Positions 28,229-37,895 of a DNA stretch of 64,000 bases are shown piece after piece. Below the pieces are notes generated by a model, which worked only from the letters and a program-made list of their open reading frames with translations, had not been told where the DNA came from and searched no databases. How positions within the stretch are numbered: the first letter of the stretch is position 1; every line of letters starts with the position of its first letter. The position numbers and the translations under genes are program-made. This DNA comes from Candidatus Contendibacter odensensis (lineage in GTDB: Bacteria; Pseudomonadota; Gammaproteobacteria; Competibacterales; Competibacteraceae): assembly GCA_002747185.1 (NCBI GenBank), contig PDTV01000009.1:1-64000 (forward strand), read 5' to 3'.

Positions 28229-28239
28229 CTGCAACGCAG
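28229..28239. promoter_or_regulatory. candidate PhaR operator (CTGC-AAC-GCAG dyad) next to a TTGACA hexamer
   Basis: attCTGCAACGCAGaat perfect dyad at 28226-28242, TTGACA at 28246-28251, about 340 bp upstream of phaB. Confidence 0.4.
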
Positions 28240-28572
28240 AATCGGTTGACAAGGCGTTTGGCAAGCTTCAATATGCTGTATCCATGTCATTTATAAGGTG
28301 AAAGGCAGTATCGTAGTGCCATCCCTGCACGTTCACACACCTTTCCTTGTATATCGGGTACAATCCTGTGAGGATCTGTTATATCTGATTTTTAGGGTTC
28401 CGCTTTAATATGCCCTGAATTACTTTACATGGAAGCATAGAAACTTATCTGCTTGAATTAAGCTTGTCCGGGACCAGTGGGCGAAAGCGGGTCCTGGATA
28501 TTATATAGGCGGCTAATGTATTGTGCTGGCTGCTTGACGATTGATAAACAATAATTTTTGAGGAGTACCTCT

Positions 28573-29316
28573 ATGTCCCGAGTTGCAGTTGTTACCGGCG
28601 GTATTGGCGGTCTGGGCACGGCCATTTGCAAGTCGCTGGTTGAGCAAGGTCGGAAGGCTGTCGCCGTTGATTATAATGGCCTTAGCCAGGAAGCTGTAGA
28701 CAAATGGCAGGCTGACCGTAAGGCAGAAGGTCTGGATATTCCTGTTTACCTTGCCGATGTCACTGACTTTGATTCCTGCGCAGAAGCTATCAAAAAGATT
28801 GAGGCGGAAGTGGGTCCGGTCGAGATTCTGGTGAACAATGCGGGTATTACTCGTGACGCGATGTTCCACAAAATGACCCCTGAAAAGTGGCATGCAGTCA
28901 TCAACACGAACTTGAACAGCGTTTTTAATGTGACCAGCCAGGTTTATTCCAAGATGGTTGAACGTGGTTGGGGTCGGATTGTCAATATTTCGTCGGTGAA
29001 TGGTATTAAGGGTCAGGCAGGCCAGACCAATTATTCGTCGACCAAAGCGGCTATTTATGGCTTCACTAAGTCACTGGCCCAGGAATGTGCCAAGAAAGGC
29101 GTGACCGTCAACTCAATTTCTCCAGGTTACATCGGCACCGAAATGGTGCGGGCGATTCGTGAAGATGTACTGGCGAAGATTGTTGCGACCATTCCAGTCG
29201 GGCGTTTGGGCGAGCCTTCGGAAATTGGTCGTACCGTCGCCTTCCTTGCTGCTGAGGATGCCGGCTTCATTACTGGCGAAGATATTACCCCCAATGGCGG
29301 TATCTACTTCCGCTAA
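28573..29316 (+). CDS. phaB: acetoacetyl-CoA reductase
   Basis: SDR family: VVTGGIGGLGTAICKSL, NNAGITRDAMFHKM, YSSTKAAIYGFTKSLAQE; SD gaggag before ATG. Confidence 0.95.
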   Translation: MSRVAVVTGGIGGLGTAICKSLVEQGRKAVAVDYNGLSQEAVDKWQADRKAEGLDIPVYLADVTDFDSCAEAIKKIEAEVGPVEILVNNAGITRDAMFHKMTPEKWHAVINTNLNSVFNVTSQVYSKMVERGWGRIVNISSVNGIKGQAGQTNYSSTKAAIYGFTKSLAQECAKKGVTVNSISPGYIGTEMVRAIREDVLAKIVATIPVGRLGEPSEIGRTVAFLAAEDAGFITGEDITPNGGIYFR

Positions 29317-29326
29317 GTTTTAAATT

Positions 29327-29372
29327 GCGCGATGTGGCTGTTTTTCCAGCGGCATCGCGCCGCTTTTTTTTA
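29327..29372 (+). terminator. intrinsic terminator between phaB and phaR
   Basis: gcgcgatgtggctg...cagcggcatcgcgc hairpin followed by T-rich tract. Confidence 0.75.
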
Positions 29373-29383
29373 TATGTGTTGTT

Positions 29384-29995
29384 ATGAGCGAAACTCGCAT
29401 CATCAAGAAGTACCCGAATCGTCGACTCTACGATACGGTGGTCAGCAGCTACATCACCCTTGAGGATGTGAAACGGTTGGTGTTGGAGCGTGCCAACTTT
29501 CATGTGATTGATGCCCGAACCAATACTGATATCACCCGTGGGATTCTGTTACAAATCATTAGCGAACAGGAAGAGCAGGGCAACCCCATTTTTACCACAG
29601 AAGTACTGGCGCATATCATCCGTTTTTATGGTGATACCTTGCAAGGGATGATGGGTAATTACCTGGAAAAAAGCCTACAGGCTTTCGTTGACCAGCAGCA
29701 TTTCTTTCGGGAACAGATGCGGACTTTTATGGGCAAGAATCCGCTGACGATGATTACCGATTTGGTGGAACAAAATTTGGTGCTTTGGAAAAATGTCAGC
29801 GGGCATTTTCATAAGCAAGAGGAATACATAAAGCCGCCTGCTACGATGAGTGAAGCGCCGCCCTTTTCCCGGGATGTATCAACAAAGCAAACTCCACAGC
29901 CTGCAAGTGATACAGATGATGCGGCTTCTTTCTCTCCAGCACAAGAAAACGCATCTGAGAAAGGACGGAAAGGTAAAACCAACAAGCCTACGTAA
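29384..29995 (+). CDS. phaR: polyhydroxyalkanoate synthesis repressor PhaR
   Basis: RIIKKYPNRRLYDTVVSSYITLEDVKRLV...FHVIDARTNTDITRGILLQII. Confidence 0.95.
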   Translation: MSETRIIKKYPNRRLYDTVVSSYITLEDVKRLVLERANFHVIDARTNTDITRGILLQIISEQEEQGNPIFTTEVLAHIIRFYGDTLQGMMGNYLEKSLQAFVDQQHFFREQMRTFMGKNPLTMITDLVEQNLVLWKNVSGHFHKQEEYIKPPATMSEAPPFSRDVSTKQTPQPASDTDDAASFSPAQENASEKGRKGKTNKPT

Positions 29996-30019
29996 GCTTG
30001 CTCGTCTCATACCATTGAG

Positions 30020-31075
30020 CTAGCGCTCAAGTAACCAGGAGGCAATTTTGGGTGGTACATCGCATTGTGCACGACCACTGACATAAATGCCGATATGCCC
30101 GCCATGAAAGGAAAATTCTGAATAGTCTGTGCTGCCACAATGTTTTGCAAGTGCTTTGGATGAGGACGGCGGTACCAGATGATCCTGATCGGCGTATACG
30201 TTGAGTACCGGCATAGTGATGTTGCTTAAATTGACCGCTTTGTCACCGATCATCAATCCGCCTTTGACCAGTTTGTTCTTCTGGAAAAAATCTTTGGCAA
30301 ATTGACGGAAGGCTTCACCGGCCTGGTCAGGACTGTCGAAAATCCACTTTTCCATTCTAAGAAAGCCTTTCAATGCCTGTACATCGTCGGCGATATCCAC
30401 CAGGTTAACGTATTTTTGCCCGCCTAACCGGAATGGGCTGAGCGATAAGAATGTGAAGTTTAATAACTGGCCAGGCAGATTACCCAGGGTATTGACCAAT
30501 AGATCTATATCCACATGTTGAACCAGATGGCTAAGTAAATTATCCGGTGTCTGGAAGTCAACAGGTGTTACCATGGTGACAAGGTTGCGTATTTTTTTAG
30601 GGTAAAGCGATGTGAAACAAAGGCTCAATGAGCCGCCTTGGCATACACCCAGGAGATTAATGTCATCAATCTGATGGCGCTCACGCAGAACATCAACGCA
30701 GTGATGGATATAACGATGAATATAATCGGCCAGTCCCAGGTACCGGTCATCTGAATCAGGATATCCCCAGTCCACCAAATAGACATCCAGGCCTGCATTC
30801 AGCAACCCTCGGATCATCGAGCGGTCTTCCTGCAGATCCATCATGTAGGGTCGGTTAACCAGGGCGTAGACAATCAATAACGGGACAGGGTGTGGCTTTT
30901 CGACCCGTGGTTGATAACGGTATAAAACCAATTTATCTTCTTGATAGACGGGATCACGAGGTGATACGCCGGTTGTAATGTCGCCCAAACTGGATAGCGT
31001 TTCGCGCCCTTGCGCTAGCTTGGTGCTGAAGATACGTAGCTCTTCTGTAATCTGTTCTGCCGTGAGATTAATCAT
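30020..31075 (-). CDS. phaC: class III PHA synthase subunit PhaC
   Basis: 351 aa; lipase-like box GVCQGGSLSL; DWGYPDSDDRYLGLADYIHRYI; GGHIGIYVSGRAQ. Confidence 0.95.
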   Translation of the reverse strand: MINLTAEQITEELRIFSTKLAQGRETLSSLGDITTGVSPRDPVYQEDKLVLYRYQPRVEKPHPVPLLIVYALVNRPYMMDLQEDRSMIRGLLNAGLDVYLVDWGYPDSDDRYLGLADYIHRYIHHCVDVLRERHQIDDINLLGVCQGGSLSLCFTSLYPKKIRNLVTMVTPVDFQTPDNLLSHLVQHVDIDLLVNTLGNLPGQLLNFTFLSLSPFRLGGQKYVNLVDIADDVQALKGFLRMEKWIFDSPDQAGEAFRQFAKDFFQKNKLVKGGLMIGDKAVNLSNITMPVLNVYADQDHLVPPSSSKALAKHCGSTDYSEFSFHGGHIGIYVSGRAQCDVPPKIASWLLER

Positions 31076-31683
31076 TATCGGGTTTTCCCTGAAGAATAAC
31101 AGGCCAGCAGAGCATTTAACAGACGGCCATTAAGTGCTGCGTAATCGGAGCTATGCAACATTTGACTATAGGTTTCCTCGTTACACTCTACCCACAGATT
31201 ATACAACTTGCGCAGACTATCAATTTTCTTGTTGGAAGCCGCTTGCTGATCAATACGCTGCTGCATCAGATCAAGTGCTTGTCGAGCGGTACTTTGCAAC
31301 AAACTGAAATATTCACTCTGTACATGTTGATAGGCTTGCCAGGTTTCATTTTGGGGGCTATTTTCCAGAATTGTTGTGATGCCGCCTAAAGAGGCGGCAG
31401 ATTGTTGCCATATTTCAGCCGTTTGTGTCCATAATCGAGCTAATTCAGGATTGATGTCTGGATCTTCGGTTGACTGGGCCATGGCATCCTTGAACTTGGC
31501 AAAATGTTGTTGGACGGCTGAGCCCCAGTCAGTACTTTCGCGAGTGATTTGATTTAATTGTGCAATGAATTGATGCACCTGTTCGCCAAATGCCAGATAG
31601 TTCCGGGCCTGCCTTAGCAAAAGTTCCGCATCAAACACGCCACCACACGGTGATGCATCGTATGTATCCGTTTTGTCATTCAT
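31075..31683 (-). CDS. phaE: class III PHA synthase subunit PhaE
   Basis: Adjacent to phaC; C-terminal LYNLWVECNEETYSQMLHSSDYAALNGRLLNALL typical of PhaE; start at MNDKTDTYD. Confidence 0.9.
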   Translation of the reverse strand: MNDKTDTYDASPCGGVFDAELLLRQARNYLAFGEQVHQFIAQLNQITRESTDWGSAVQQHFAKFKDAMAQSTEDPDINPELARLWTQTAEIWQQSAASLGGITTILENSPQNETWQAYQHVQSEYFSLLQSTARQALDLMQQRIDQQAASNKKIDSLRKLYNLWVECNEETYSQMLHSSDYAALNGRLLNALLACYSSGKTR

Positions 31684-34363
31684 GCTGCACCTCTGGGTCA
31701 GGCAGGGTTGAGGATGCCAATCGTTCACATGTAGCTGCTCTAACCAGGGCATTACCATCCGCAACCAGCTTATTGAGAACGGGCAAAGTAGTCATAGGGT
31801 TGAAGGCGATTGCACAGCGCTCTTCCCACCAGATAGAGCGCACTTGCTTTGCTAGGGTGCTCGTGGGAACCCAGGAACTCAGCAGTGCCACCAGCCGCCC
31901 GGGTGAGGGGTGATCGGAGAAACTCAGCGACTCTACGTCATCCTGCACCAAACGCTCCAGACATTCTAGATCATCCGGGGAAAGTGGCAGCGTGTCTGTT
32001 TCTTTAGCAGGGGGAAGCAGGGTACGGGCAGATAGCCACACTAAAAGCGCCGGTGAAGCATTGGGATTACAGGCGACGGCTTCACGTACTTTCGGCTCAG
32101 GGTCTTTAACAAGCCCTTCAAGAGCCATTAGGGGGGTATTGGGATGCTCGGCAGCGGCACGACGAACATTTGCAGCGCCATCAGCAGCCAGTCTGGCCAA
32201 AGTCATTGCCGATGTATTAATGTGTTCTGCCACAGCTTCGCGTACATCTTCGTCGATATCCTCTGCGAGGATTTCAAGCAGACGCGTGGGTGTATTGGGA
32301 TTGTGGACAATGCCGTGGCGAACCAGAAAAACGCTGTCGTTTCTGGCCAGATGCTCCAGAATTGATAGTGGAGTATTGAGATTTTTGGCAATACTGCGGC
32401 GGACACTCCAGTCGTTGTCGTGTGCCAATTTTTTCAGGAGCGCCACAGGTGCAAGAGGGTGGCATGCTGCATAGGCACGCTGATAGGTATTATCCGAATC
32501 AGCCAGCCGATCAAGTGCCATTGCGGCGGGTGCCTGGGGGTGCTCGGCAACAGCACGGCGGATATCGTCATCGCTATCTGCCAGCAGCCGCTCAAGTAAG
32601 GCCAGCGTTACATTCGGATGCATAACAGCCGTCCAGCGAATGTCACGATCATCATCTTCCGCTAGACGTTCAAGCGTTTTTGCTGTGATGTTAGGGTGCA
32701 TGGCAGCAGCTTGCCGAACATTTAAACTCAAGTCCTCTGCCAACTGTGTCAGTGCGGATATTGGCGCATTTGGATGCTCGGCAACCGACCAACGGATATC
32801 CTCGCTACTATCTGCCGATAACCGCTCTAGTGCAGCAGCCGGCGTATTGGGGTGTTCCGCAACGCGCAGCCGGATGTCCTCATTGGGGTGTTTCGAGAGT
32901 TGCCCTAGCAGGGTTGCCGGTGTTTTGGGATTTTGGGTAATGGCGTAATGAATATCCTCGTCTTGGCTTTGGTAAAGCCTTTCCAACAAGGCTGATGGGG
33001 TATTCGGGTTTTTGGCAATACTTTGCCAAACCAGTGGTATCGATTCATTCTCCATCAAGCGCTCCAGCATACTTGCCGGTGCCTTGGGATTTTGCGCGAC
33101 AGCACGTCGAACGCTCCAGTCGCTATCCTGTATAAGCTGTCTTAGCAAGGCACGGGTTGTGTTTGGGTGTACTGCGGCGTAGGCGCGTCGTCGTGCATCA
33201 TCTGAACGAGCCAGCTGTTCCAGTGTCACGTTATTCACAGAATCTACAGTATGGGTACTGACAACTTGACGGACATCTTCATCACAATCTTGCATGAGTG
33301 ATTCAAGTATGCTTTTGGACACGTTGTTGTGCATGGCTACAGTACGCCGTACGTCCCGATCCTCATCTTGTGCCAGTCCTTCAAGTACATTGACAGGTGT
33401 TTTGGGATTAATCGCAACCGCCCGTCGCACATTCCAGTCCTGGTCTGCTGCGAGTTTTTCCAGTGTTGCTATCGGTGTATAGGGGTTACTTGCAACGGCC
33501 TCACGGATATCTGCTTCAATAGCCAGCGCCAGGTTTTCCAGCACGATCGCCGGTACATGGGCATGTTCGGCGATCGCCTGACGGAGCGCAGCATCATCGC
33601 TGCCCGCCGGTACGTGGCTTTGAGGTGCGGTGGCTGACGCTTCGGAATGTGCAACCGTGCGCTGAACAGCCTGGTGGCACCAATGCCATAATTCAGGGGA
33701 GAACCAGATGCCCAACCGCAGCAGTGCCATACCCGGGTCTGTCGTCGATTGAGACAGCGGCACCAGGATTTCCGTAAGCGTTTTTTGTAGCTGTTCCGGC
33801 CATGTTGGGGGGTTATCGCCTGTTTGGGTAATGTGTAAGGCGGCGGCTCGCTGCACACGGGGATATCGTGAGTATCGTAGTGCCTTTATGATCGATGCTG
33901 GTGTATCCGCACGTCGCGTAATAGCCAGTAAGAGCGCTTCATCATCCACAGTGGCAATTTGTGCCAGCACACCCGCTGGGCAGGATTTATGATCTAGCAA
34001 TAGCCGCAATGTAGTGACAGGGAATTCACAAAAAAACAGGGGATTGTTTTGCAGAAAAGCGCCTATCGCCGGATTTTCAAGCAGCTGTTCGGGGAATTGC
34101 TGTCCCAGCTGGCGTAATTTTTCCAGGGGTGTTGAAGGGTTGCGCGTTAGGTTCTGATGGGTAGCAGAATCCTCAGATTCTGTCAGCTCGGCTAATAACT
34201 CTCTGGGAGCTGATGGATTTTTGGCGACAACCCGCGCCAGCGCTACTTCTTGATGTGCCAGATTAGCTAGTTCAGCCGGTGGAGTATCCGGATCAGCGGC
34301 TTTATGGCCAGGTGAAATGTGCTTTGGTGTGCTGGATGGCAGTTTTTTTTGAGTGGAGGCCAT
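31676..34363 (-). CDS. leucine-rich-repeat-variant (LRV) solenoid protein
   Basis: 895 aa of about 24-aa repeats (VAEHPNTPAAALERLSADSSEDIRWS); overlaps phaE start. Confidence 0.88.
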   Translation of the reverse strand: MASTQKKLPSSTPKHISPGHKAADPDTPPAELANLAHQEVALARVVAKNPSAPRELLAELTESEDSATHQNLTRNPSTPLEKLRQLGQQFPEQLLENPAIGAFLQNNPLFFCEFPVTTLRLLLDHKSCPAGVLAQIATVDDEALLLAITRRADTPASIIKALRYSRYPRVQRAAALHITQTGDNPPTWPEQLQKTLTEILVPLSQSTTDPGMALLRLGIWFSPELWHWCHQAVQRTVAHSEASATAPQSHVPAGSDDAALRQAIAEHAHVPAIVLENLALAIEADIREAVASNPYTPIATLEKLAADQDWNVRRAVAINPKTPVNVLEGLAQDEDRDVRRTVAMHNNVSKSILESLMQDCDEDVRQVVSTHTVDSVNNVTLEQLARSDDARRRAYAAVHPNTTRALLRQLIQDSDWSVRRAVAQNPKAPASMLERLMENESIPLVWQSIAKNPNTPSALLERLYQSQDEDIHYAITQNPKTPATLLGQLSKHPNEDIRLRVAEHPNTPAAALERLSADSSEDIRWSVAEHPNAPISALTQLAEDLSLNVRQAAAMHPNITAKTLERLAEDDDRDIRWTAVMHPNVTLALLERLLADSDDDIRRAVAEHPQAPAAMALDRLADSDNTYQRAYAACHPLAPVALLKKLAHDNDWSVRRSIAKNLNTPLSILEHLARNDSVFLVRHGIVHNPNTPTRLLEILAEDIDEDVREAVAEHINTSAMTLARLAADGAANVRRAAAEHPNTPLMALEGLVKDPEPKVREAVACNPNASPALLVWLSARTLLPPAKETDTLPLSPDDLECLERLVQDDVESLSFSDHPSPGRLVALLSSWVPTSTLAKQVRSIWWEERCAIAFNPMTTLPVLNKLVADGNALVRAATCERLASSTLPDPEVQHE

Positions 34364-34627
34364 TTGAACAAATTTCCTAGCTAAGTAGAGGTAGCGAATT
34401 CCACAGCGCTCACTGTGTACCTTGCATGATTAGCGCGTATCTGATTAACCCTTAGTACGCTGAAAACCCGGGATGAACATCTGGATCGTAGTATAGATTA
34501 GCCTTAATAGAGCCATACATTATACATCCAGGCGAGTGATGCGGCCTGGCCTGCGCGATCAGGTCCGCCCGGGCATGCCGATTAGCTTTTCTCCCACAGG
34601 TCGTTTAGTCTGCTATAAGCGGCTCGG

Positions 34628-34657
34628 CCATGAGAATCTCATATGAGATTCTCATGG
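34628..34657. repeat. 30-bp perfect palindrome
   Basis: ccatgagaatctcat|atgagattctcatgg, each half the reverse complement of the other. Confidence 0.95.
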
Positions 34658-34710
34658 ATTTGGGATTTGATGGGATAACAAGGTATAGCGAGCTGGTTTG
34701 ATAAGGAATT

Positions 34711-36180
34711 TTATTTGGGTGATGAATTTCGGGTGCCTGCTTCAGCTTTGATCTGTTTAAGGCGGGCGCGGAGACGCGCCTCCTGATTTGGTGAAAGCCC
34801 CGGTTTTTTGAGGCCAATTTCAAGCTGCTCGATAGCTGCTTGTTGCTCACCATTCAAGTAATGATATTCAGCCATTGTCGCATGGGTTGCAACCCGATCT
34901 CCAGCACGCTGTGCAGCTTGCGCGTAGGTCTCGTACAGTAATAAATTATTTGATCGGCGACGCAGGTGAGGTCTAAGCAAGCGCATGGCTTTTCCAGGAT
35001 CACCCTCCTGTATTGTTAACGCTCTACTGTAGTGGATCGCTAGGGTAAAGTCATCAGGGTACAATTGTCGCGTTTTCTCGAACAGATTCCAGGCAAGCGC
35101 CCGATTATTCTGGGCTAGGGCAATCTCCGCTGCTTCAATACGAAAAGCAAGCCGGTCAGGATCGTGTTTTAACAAGCGGTTGATTTGTTGCCAGGCCTCG
35201 TCGTAGCGACCCGATTGGCGAAGCGCTAGCGTATAGGCATAGCGTTCAGCGGTTTTATGGTTGAAATCGCCCCTGGTTAATCGGGTTTTGATGTTTTGAA
35301 GCAGCGTATGGGTATCTTCAGCGATGAGCACGCGTGCCCGTGCCTTGGCCAGATAATAGGCCTTGTGGTCATGGAGTGTGCCACGCTGTCGCGCTGGAGT
35401 ATTAATTCGATGTCGGGTATCGGCAACGCGACTTGCAGGTCGTGGATGGGTAAGTAGAATTTCCGGAATCTGATTATTATTGCTGCCTCCAGCCAGGCGC
35501 TCCATCTTTAGGAAAAAATCAGTCATGCCGGCAGGATCAAAACCAGACTTGGCCAGTAACTGGATGCCAATACGATCTGCTTCCTGCTCGTTGGCGCGGG
35601 TAAAGCTGATTTGATGCTGGGCGCTGGTGGCCATGGTGGTAGCCATTGCGGCCTGGCCTGCCTGGGGGTGAGCTGTTGCAAGTGCTGCCGAGGCGATCAT
35701 CGCAGCGGCTATCGGTAGTGTCAGGCGCCTGGTATCGGCAATAGCGCGAACAATATGCCGTTGCGAGATATGTGCTATTTCATGAGCGATGACCCCCGCC
35801 AGTTCATCTTCACGCTGGGTCGCCAGCAGCAGGCCGATGTTGATACCGACGAAGTTATAAGGTAGTGCGAAGGCATTGATGCTGGAATCACGCAACATGA
35901 AAAATTGAAAGGGCACATGATGCTGGTCGGTATAAGCAGCGATGCGTTGACCAATCGAGTGAATATATTCATTGAGTTGTACATCATCTATGACGCGATC
36001 GTGCTGGCGTAAACGTCGCATGATTTCCAGCCCAAGCTGTTGTTCTTCGTTGGAGCTGAAATACGCCTGGGCAGGATCGCCGATATCAGGCAGCAAGATA
36101 GATTGTGCTGCTGATGGCGACATAGCGGTCAATACGCTAAGCAATAAACCGAGTGATAATGGTAGTGAGCGATTGGGCAT
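34711..36180 (-). CDS. bepA: BepA/YfgC-like M48 metalloprotease with TPR-like C-terminus
   Basis: Signal peptide; HEIAHISQRHIVRAIAD (HExxH); EQEADRIGIQLL; ILLTHPRPASRVAD. Confidence 0.92.
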   Translation of the reverse strand: MPNRSLPLSLGLLLSVLTAMSPSAAQSILLPDIGDPAQAYFSSNEEQQLGLEIMRRLRQHDRVIDDVQLNEYIHSIGQRIAAYTDQHHVPFQFFMLRDSSINAFALPYNFVGINIGLLLATQREDELAGVIAHEIAHISQRHIVRAIADTRRLTLPIAAAMIASAALATAHPQAGQAAMATTMATSAQHQISFTRANEQEADRIGIQLLAKSGFDPAGMTDFFLKMERLAGGSNNNQIPEILLTHPRPASRVADTRHRINTPARQRGTLHDHKAYYLAKARARVLIAEDTHTLLQNIKTRLTRGDFNHKTAERYAYTLALRQSGRYDEAWQQINRLLKHDPDRLAFRIEAAEIALAQNNRALAWNLFEKTRQLYPDDFTLAIHYSRALTIQEGDPGKAMRLLRPHLRRRSNNLLLYETYAQAAQRAGDRVATHATMAEYHYLNGEQQAAIEQLEIGLKKPGLSPNQEARLRARLKQIKAEAGTRNSSPK

Positions 36181-36435
36181 ATTATTTCTATAAAATGCAG
36201 ATGGGGTATTCGTGATGAGACCGGTGCCCTGTGCTAGATAATGTCATCAAACGCAACCACCGGTTGGGCGGGGGCTTGCGCCCGGAGTTGTCTATCCACC
36301 TTCGGTCGTGGCAGAGCCACCGCCAACGGGTACCTGTGAAGCGTGAACCTGTCGGGCTGGATGAGCGAGGACGGACCGGGCAAGCTCAATCATGGTGTAG
36401 CTCCAAATTTAATCATAACGCTGGATGGGAGATTA

Positions 36436-36678
36436 ATGGTAATGGTTGATGCGGATGCAGAAATTGATACCTGTGGACTAAACTGTCCCTTGCCTATACT
36501 GAAGGCCAGAAAAGCACTGGCAAGTCTACAGAGAGGGCAGATATTGCGAGTGATCGCGACAGATCCCGAGTCGATAAGGGATTTTAGTGAGTTTTGTGAT
36601 CAGCTCGGACATACGTTACTGGAAACGCATCAAAATGAAGGGAAAATTTATTTTTTATTACGCAAGAAAGAAAGTTAA
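36436..36678 (+). CDS. TusA-family sulfurtransferase
   Basis: DTCGLNCPLPILKARKALASLQRGQILRVIATDPESIRDF (CxxC-P motif). Confidence 0.9.
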   Translation: MVMVDADAEIDTCGLNCPLPILKARKALASLQRGQILRVIATDPESIRDFSEFCDQLGHTLLETHQNEGKIYFLLRKKES

Positions 36679-37061
36679 TAGTTTTCTGGTTTGTATCGCT
36701 AAACACTGTGTTGTTTTGTTTGTTATAATGCTAAATTTTTACCGGAAATAATCGCTTGTGATAAAGGCGGTCTATATTTTTGCTGCCTGAAGTACCGCGA
36801 GCAGGTTTTTCGGTATCCTGTAGCGAAGCGGACTTGAAATCTGGTTTGTCAGATCACGATGGAACATGGCCTTCATGGTATCTCGGCCAAAGTGGCGAAG
36901 GAGTACCGATAAAATGATTGATAAATACATCAATGCAATGTGCAGGGAGGTGAGCCAGTCCACGGCGATAGTCAATTTCAAGGTGACCCGGATTGTTGGC
37001 CCCTCGATTTATAACCAAGGGTTGTTTGGTTTTGTAGCAACAATAGTGGTGCTGTAAGCGC

Positions 37062-37880
37062 TTAATCACACTGTACACAATGCTTTAATACAGGAAACTG
37101 CTGACGGGTGCCTTCCAAAAAAGCACGATCCAGTTTGGCGAGTGCGATACCCTGTCCCCATGTCCAGCGGTCGAGAATGAGCCCCCACGGGTCAACGAGC
37201 AGGCTGTTGCCAAAGGTTTCGCGACCGTTAACATGGCGGCCGCCCTGTGCGGCAGCGATAACATAGCATTGATTTTCAATAGCGCGGGCGCGAAGTAAGG
37301 GTTCCCAATGTGCTGCACCGGTGGCCGCAGTGAAGGCGGCGGGCAATGCCACGATTTCCATGCCCTGATGGACCATGGCACGAAATTGCTCAGGAAAACG
37401 CAGGTCATAGCATACGGCTAGCCCCAACCGGCCCCATGGTGTGTCAGTAACAACATAATGGCGACCGGCTTCAATGGTCGCTGATTCAGCATAGCACTCC
37501 TTGCTGTTTATCATCTGCACATCAAATAAATGCACCTTGTCATAGCGGGCAACACGCTGTCCCTGATCATTAAATACGAGGCAACTGGCACGTATTCGAT
37601 GCTTATCGTGAGCTGTGCGCAGTGGAATGGTTCCACCTATTAACCAGAGCCGATGGCGTGCTGCCTGTTCGGCAAGAAAATCCTGAAGCTGTCCTTGGCC
37701 TTCGGCTTCCTGTAGTGCAAGCTTGTCTCTTTCGGAGCGTCCCATAAGGGCGAAATTTTCTGGCAATACTGCCAGTTGTACGCCTCGATCCGCAGCTTGC
37801 GCCAGCAATCCGGCTGCACTCGCCAGATTTTCAGTGACGTCGGCGCCAGAAACCATCTGTATAGCAGCCATGATCAACAT
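37062..37880 (-). CDS. carbon-nitrogen hydrolase (Nit1-like)
   Basis: VLPENFALMG, YDKVHLFDVQM, GLAVCYDLRFPEQFRAMV (Glu-Lys-Cys triad). Confidence 0.93.
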   Translation of the reverse strand: MLIMAAIQMVSGADVTENLASAAGLLAQAADRGVQLAVLPENFALMGRSERDKLALQEAEGQGQLQDFLAEQAARHRLWLIGGTIPLRTAHDKHRIRASCLVFNDQGQRVARYDKVHLFDVQMINSKECYAESATIEAGRHYVVTDTPWGRLGLAVCYDLRFPEQFRAMVHQGMEIVALPAAFTAATGAAHWEPLLRARAIENQCYVIAAAQGGRHVNGRETFGNSLLVDPWGLILDRWTWGQGIALAKLDRAFLEGTRQQFPVLKHCVQCD

Positions 37881-37895
37881 CGGTGGTTTACTCGC

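Noticed and set aside
31992-33637. Plus-strand ORFs opposite the LRV gene
   Set aside because: Shadow ORFs produced by the repetitive codon pattern of the LRV protein.
36700-37060. Minus-strand ORFs of 69-74 aa between tusA-like and nitrilase genes
   Set aside because: Overlapping frames with no recognizable family; might be a gene remnant but I cannot support an identity.
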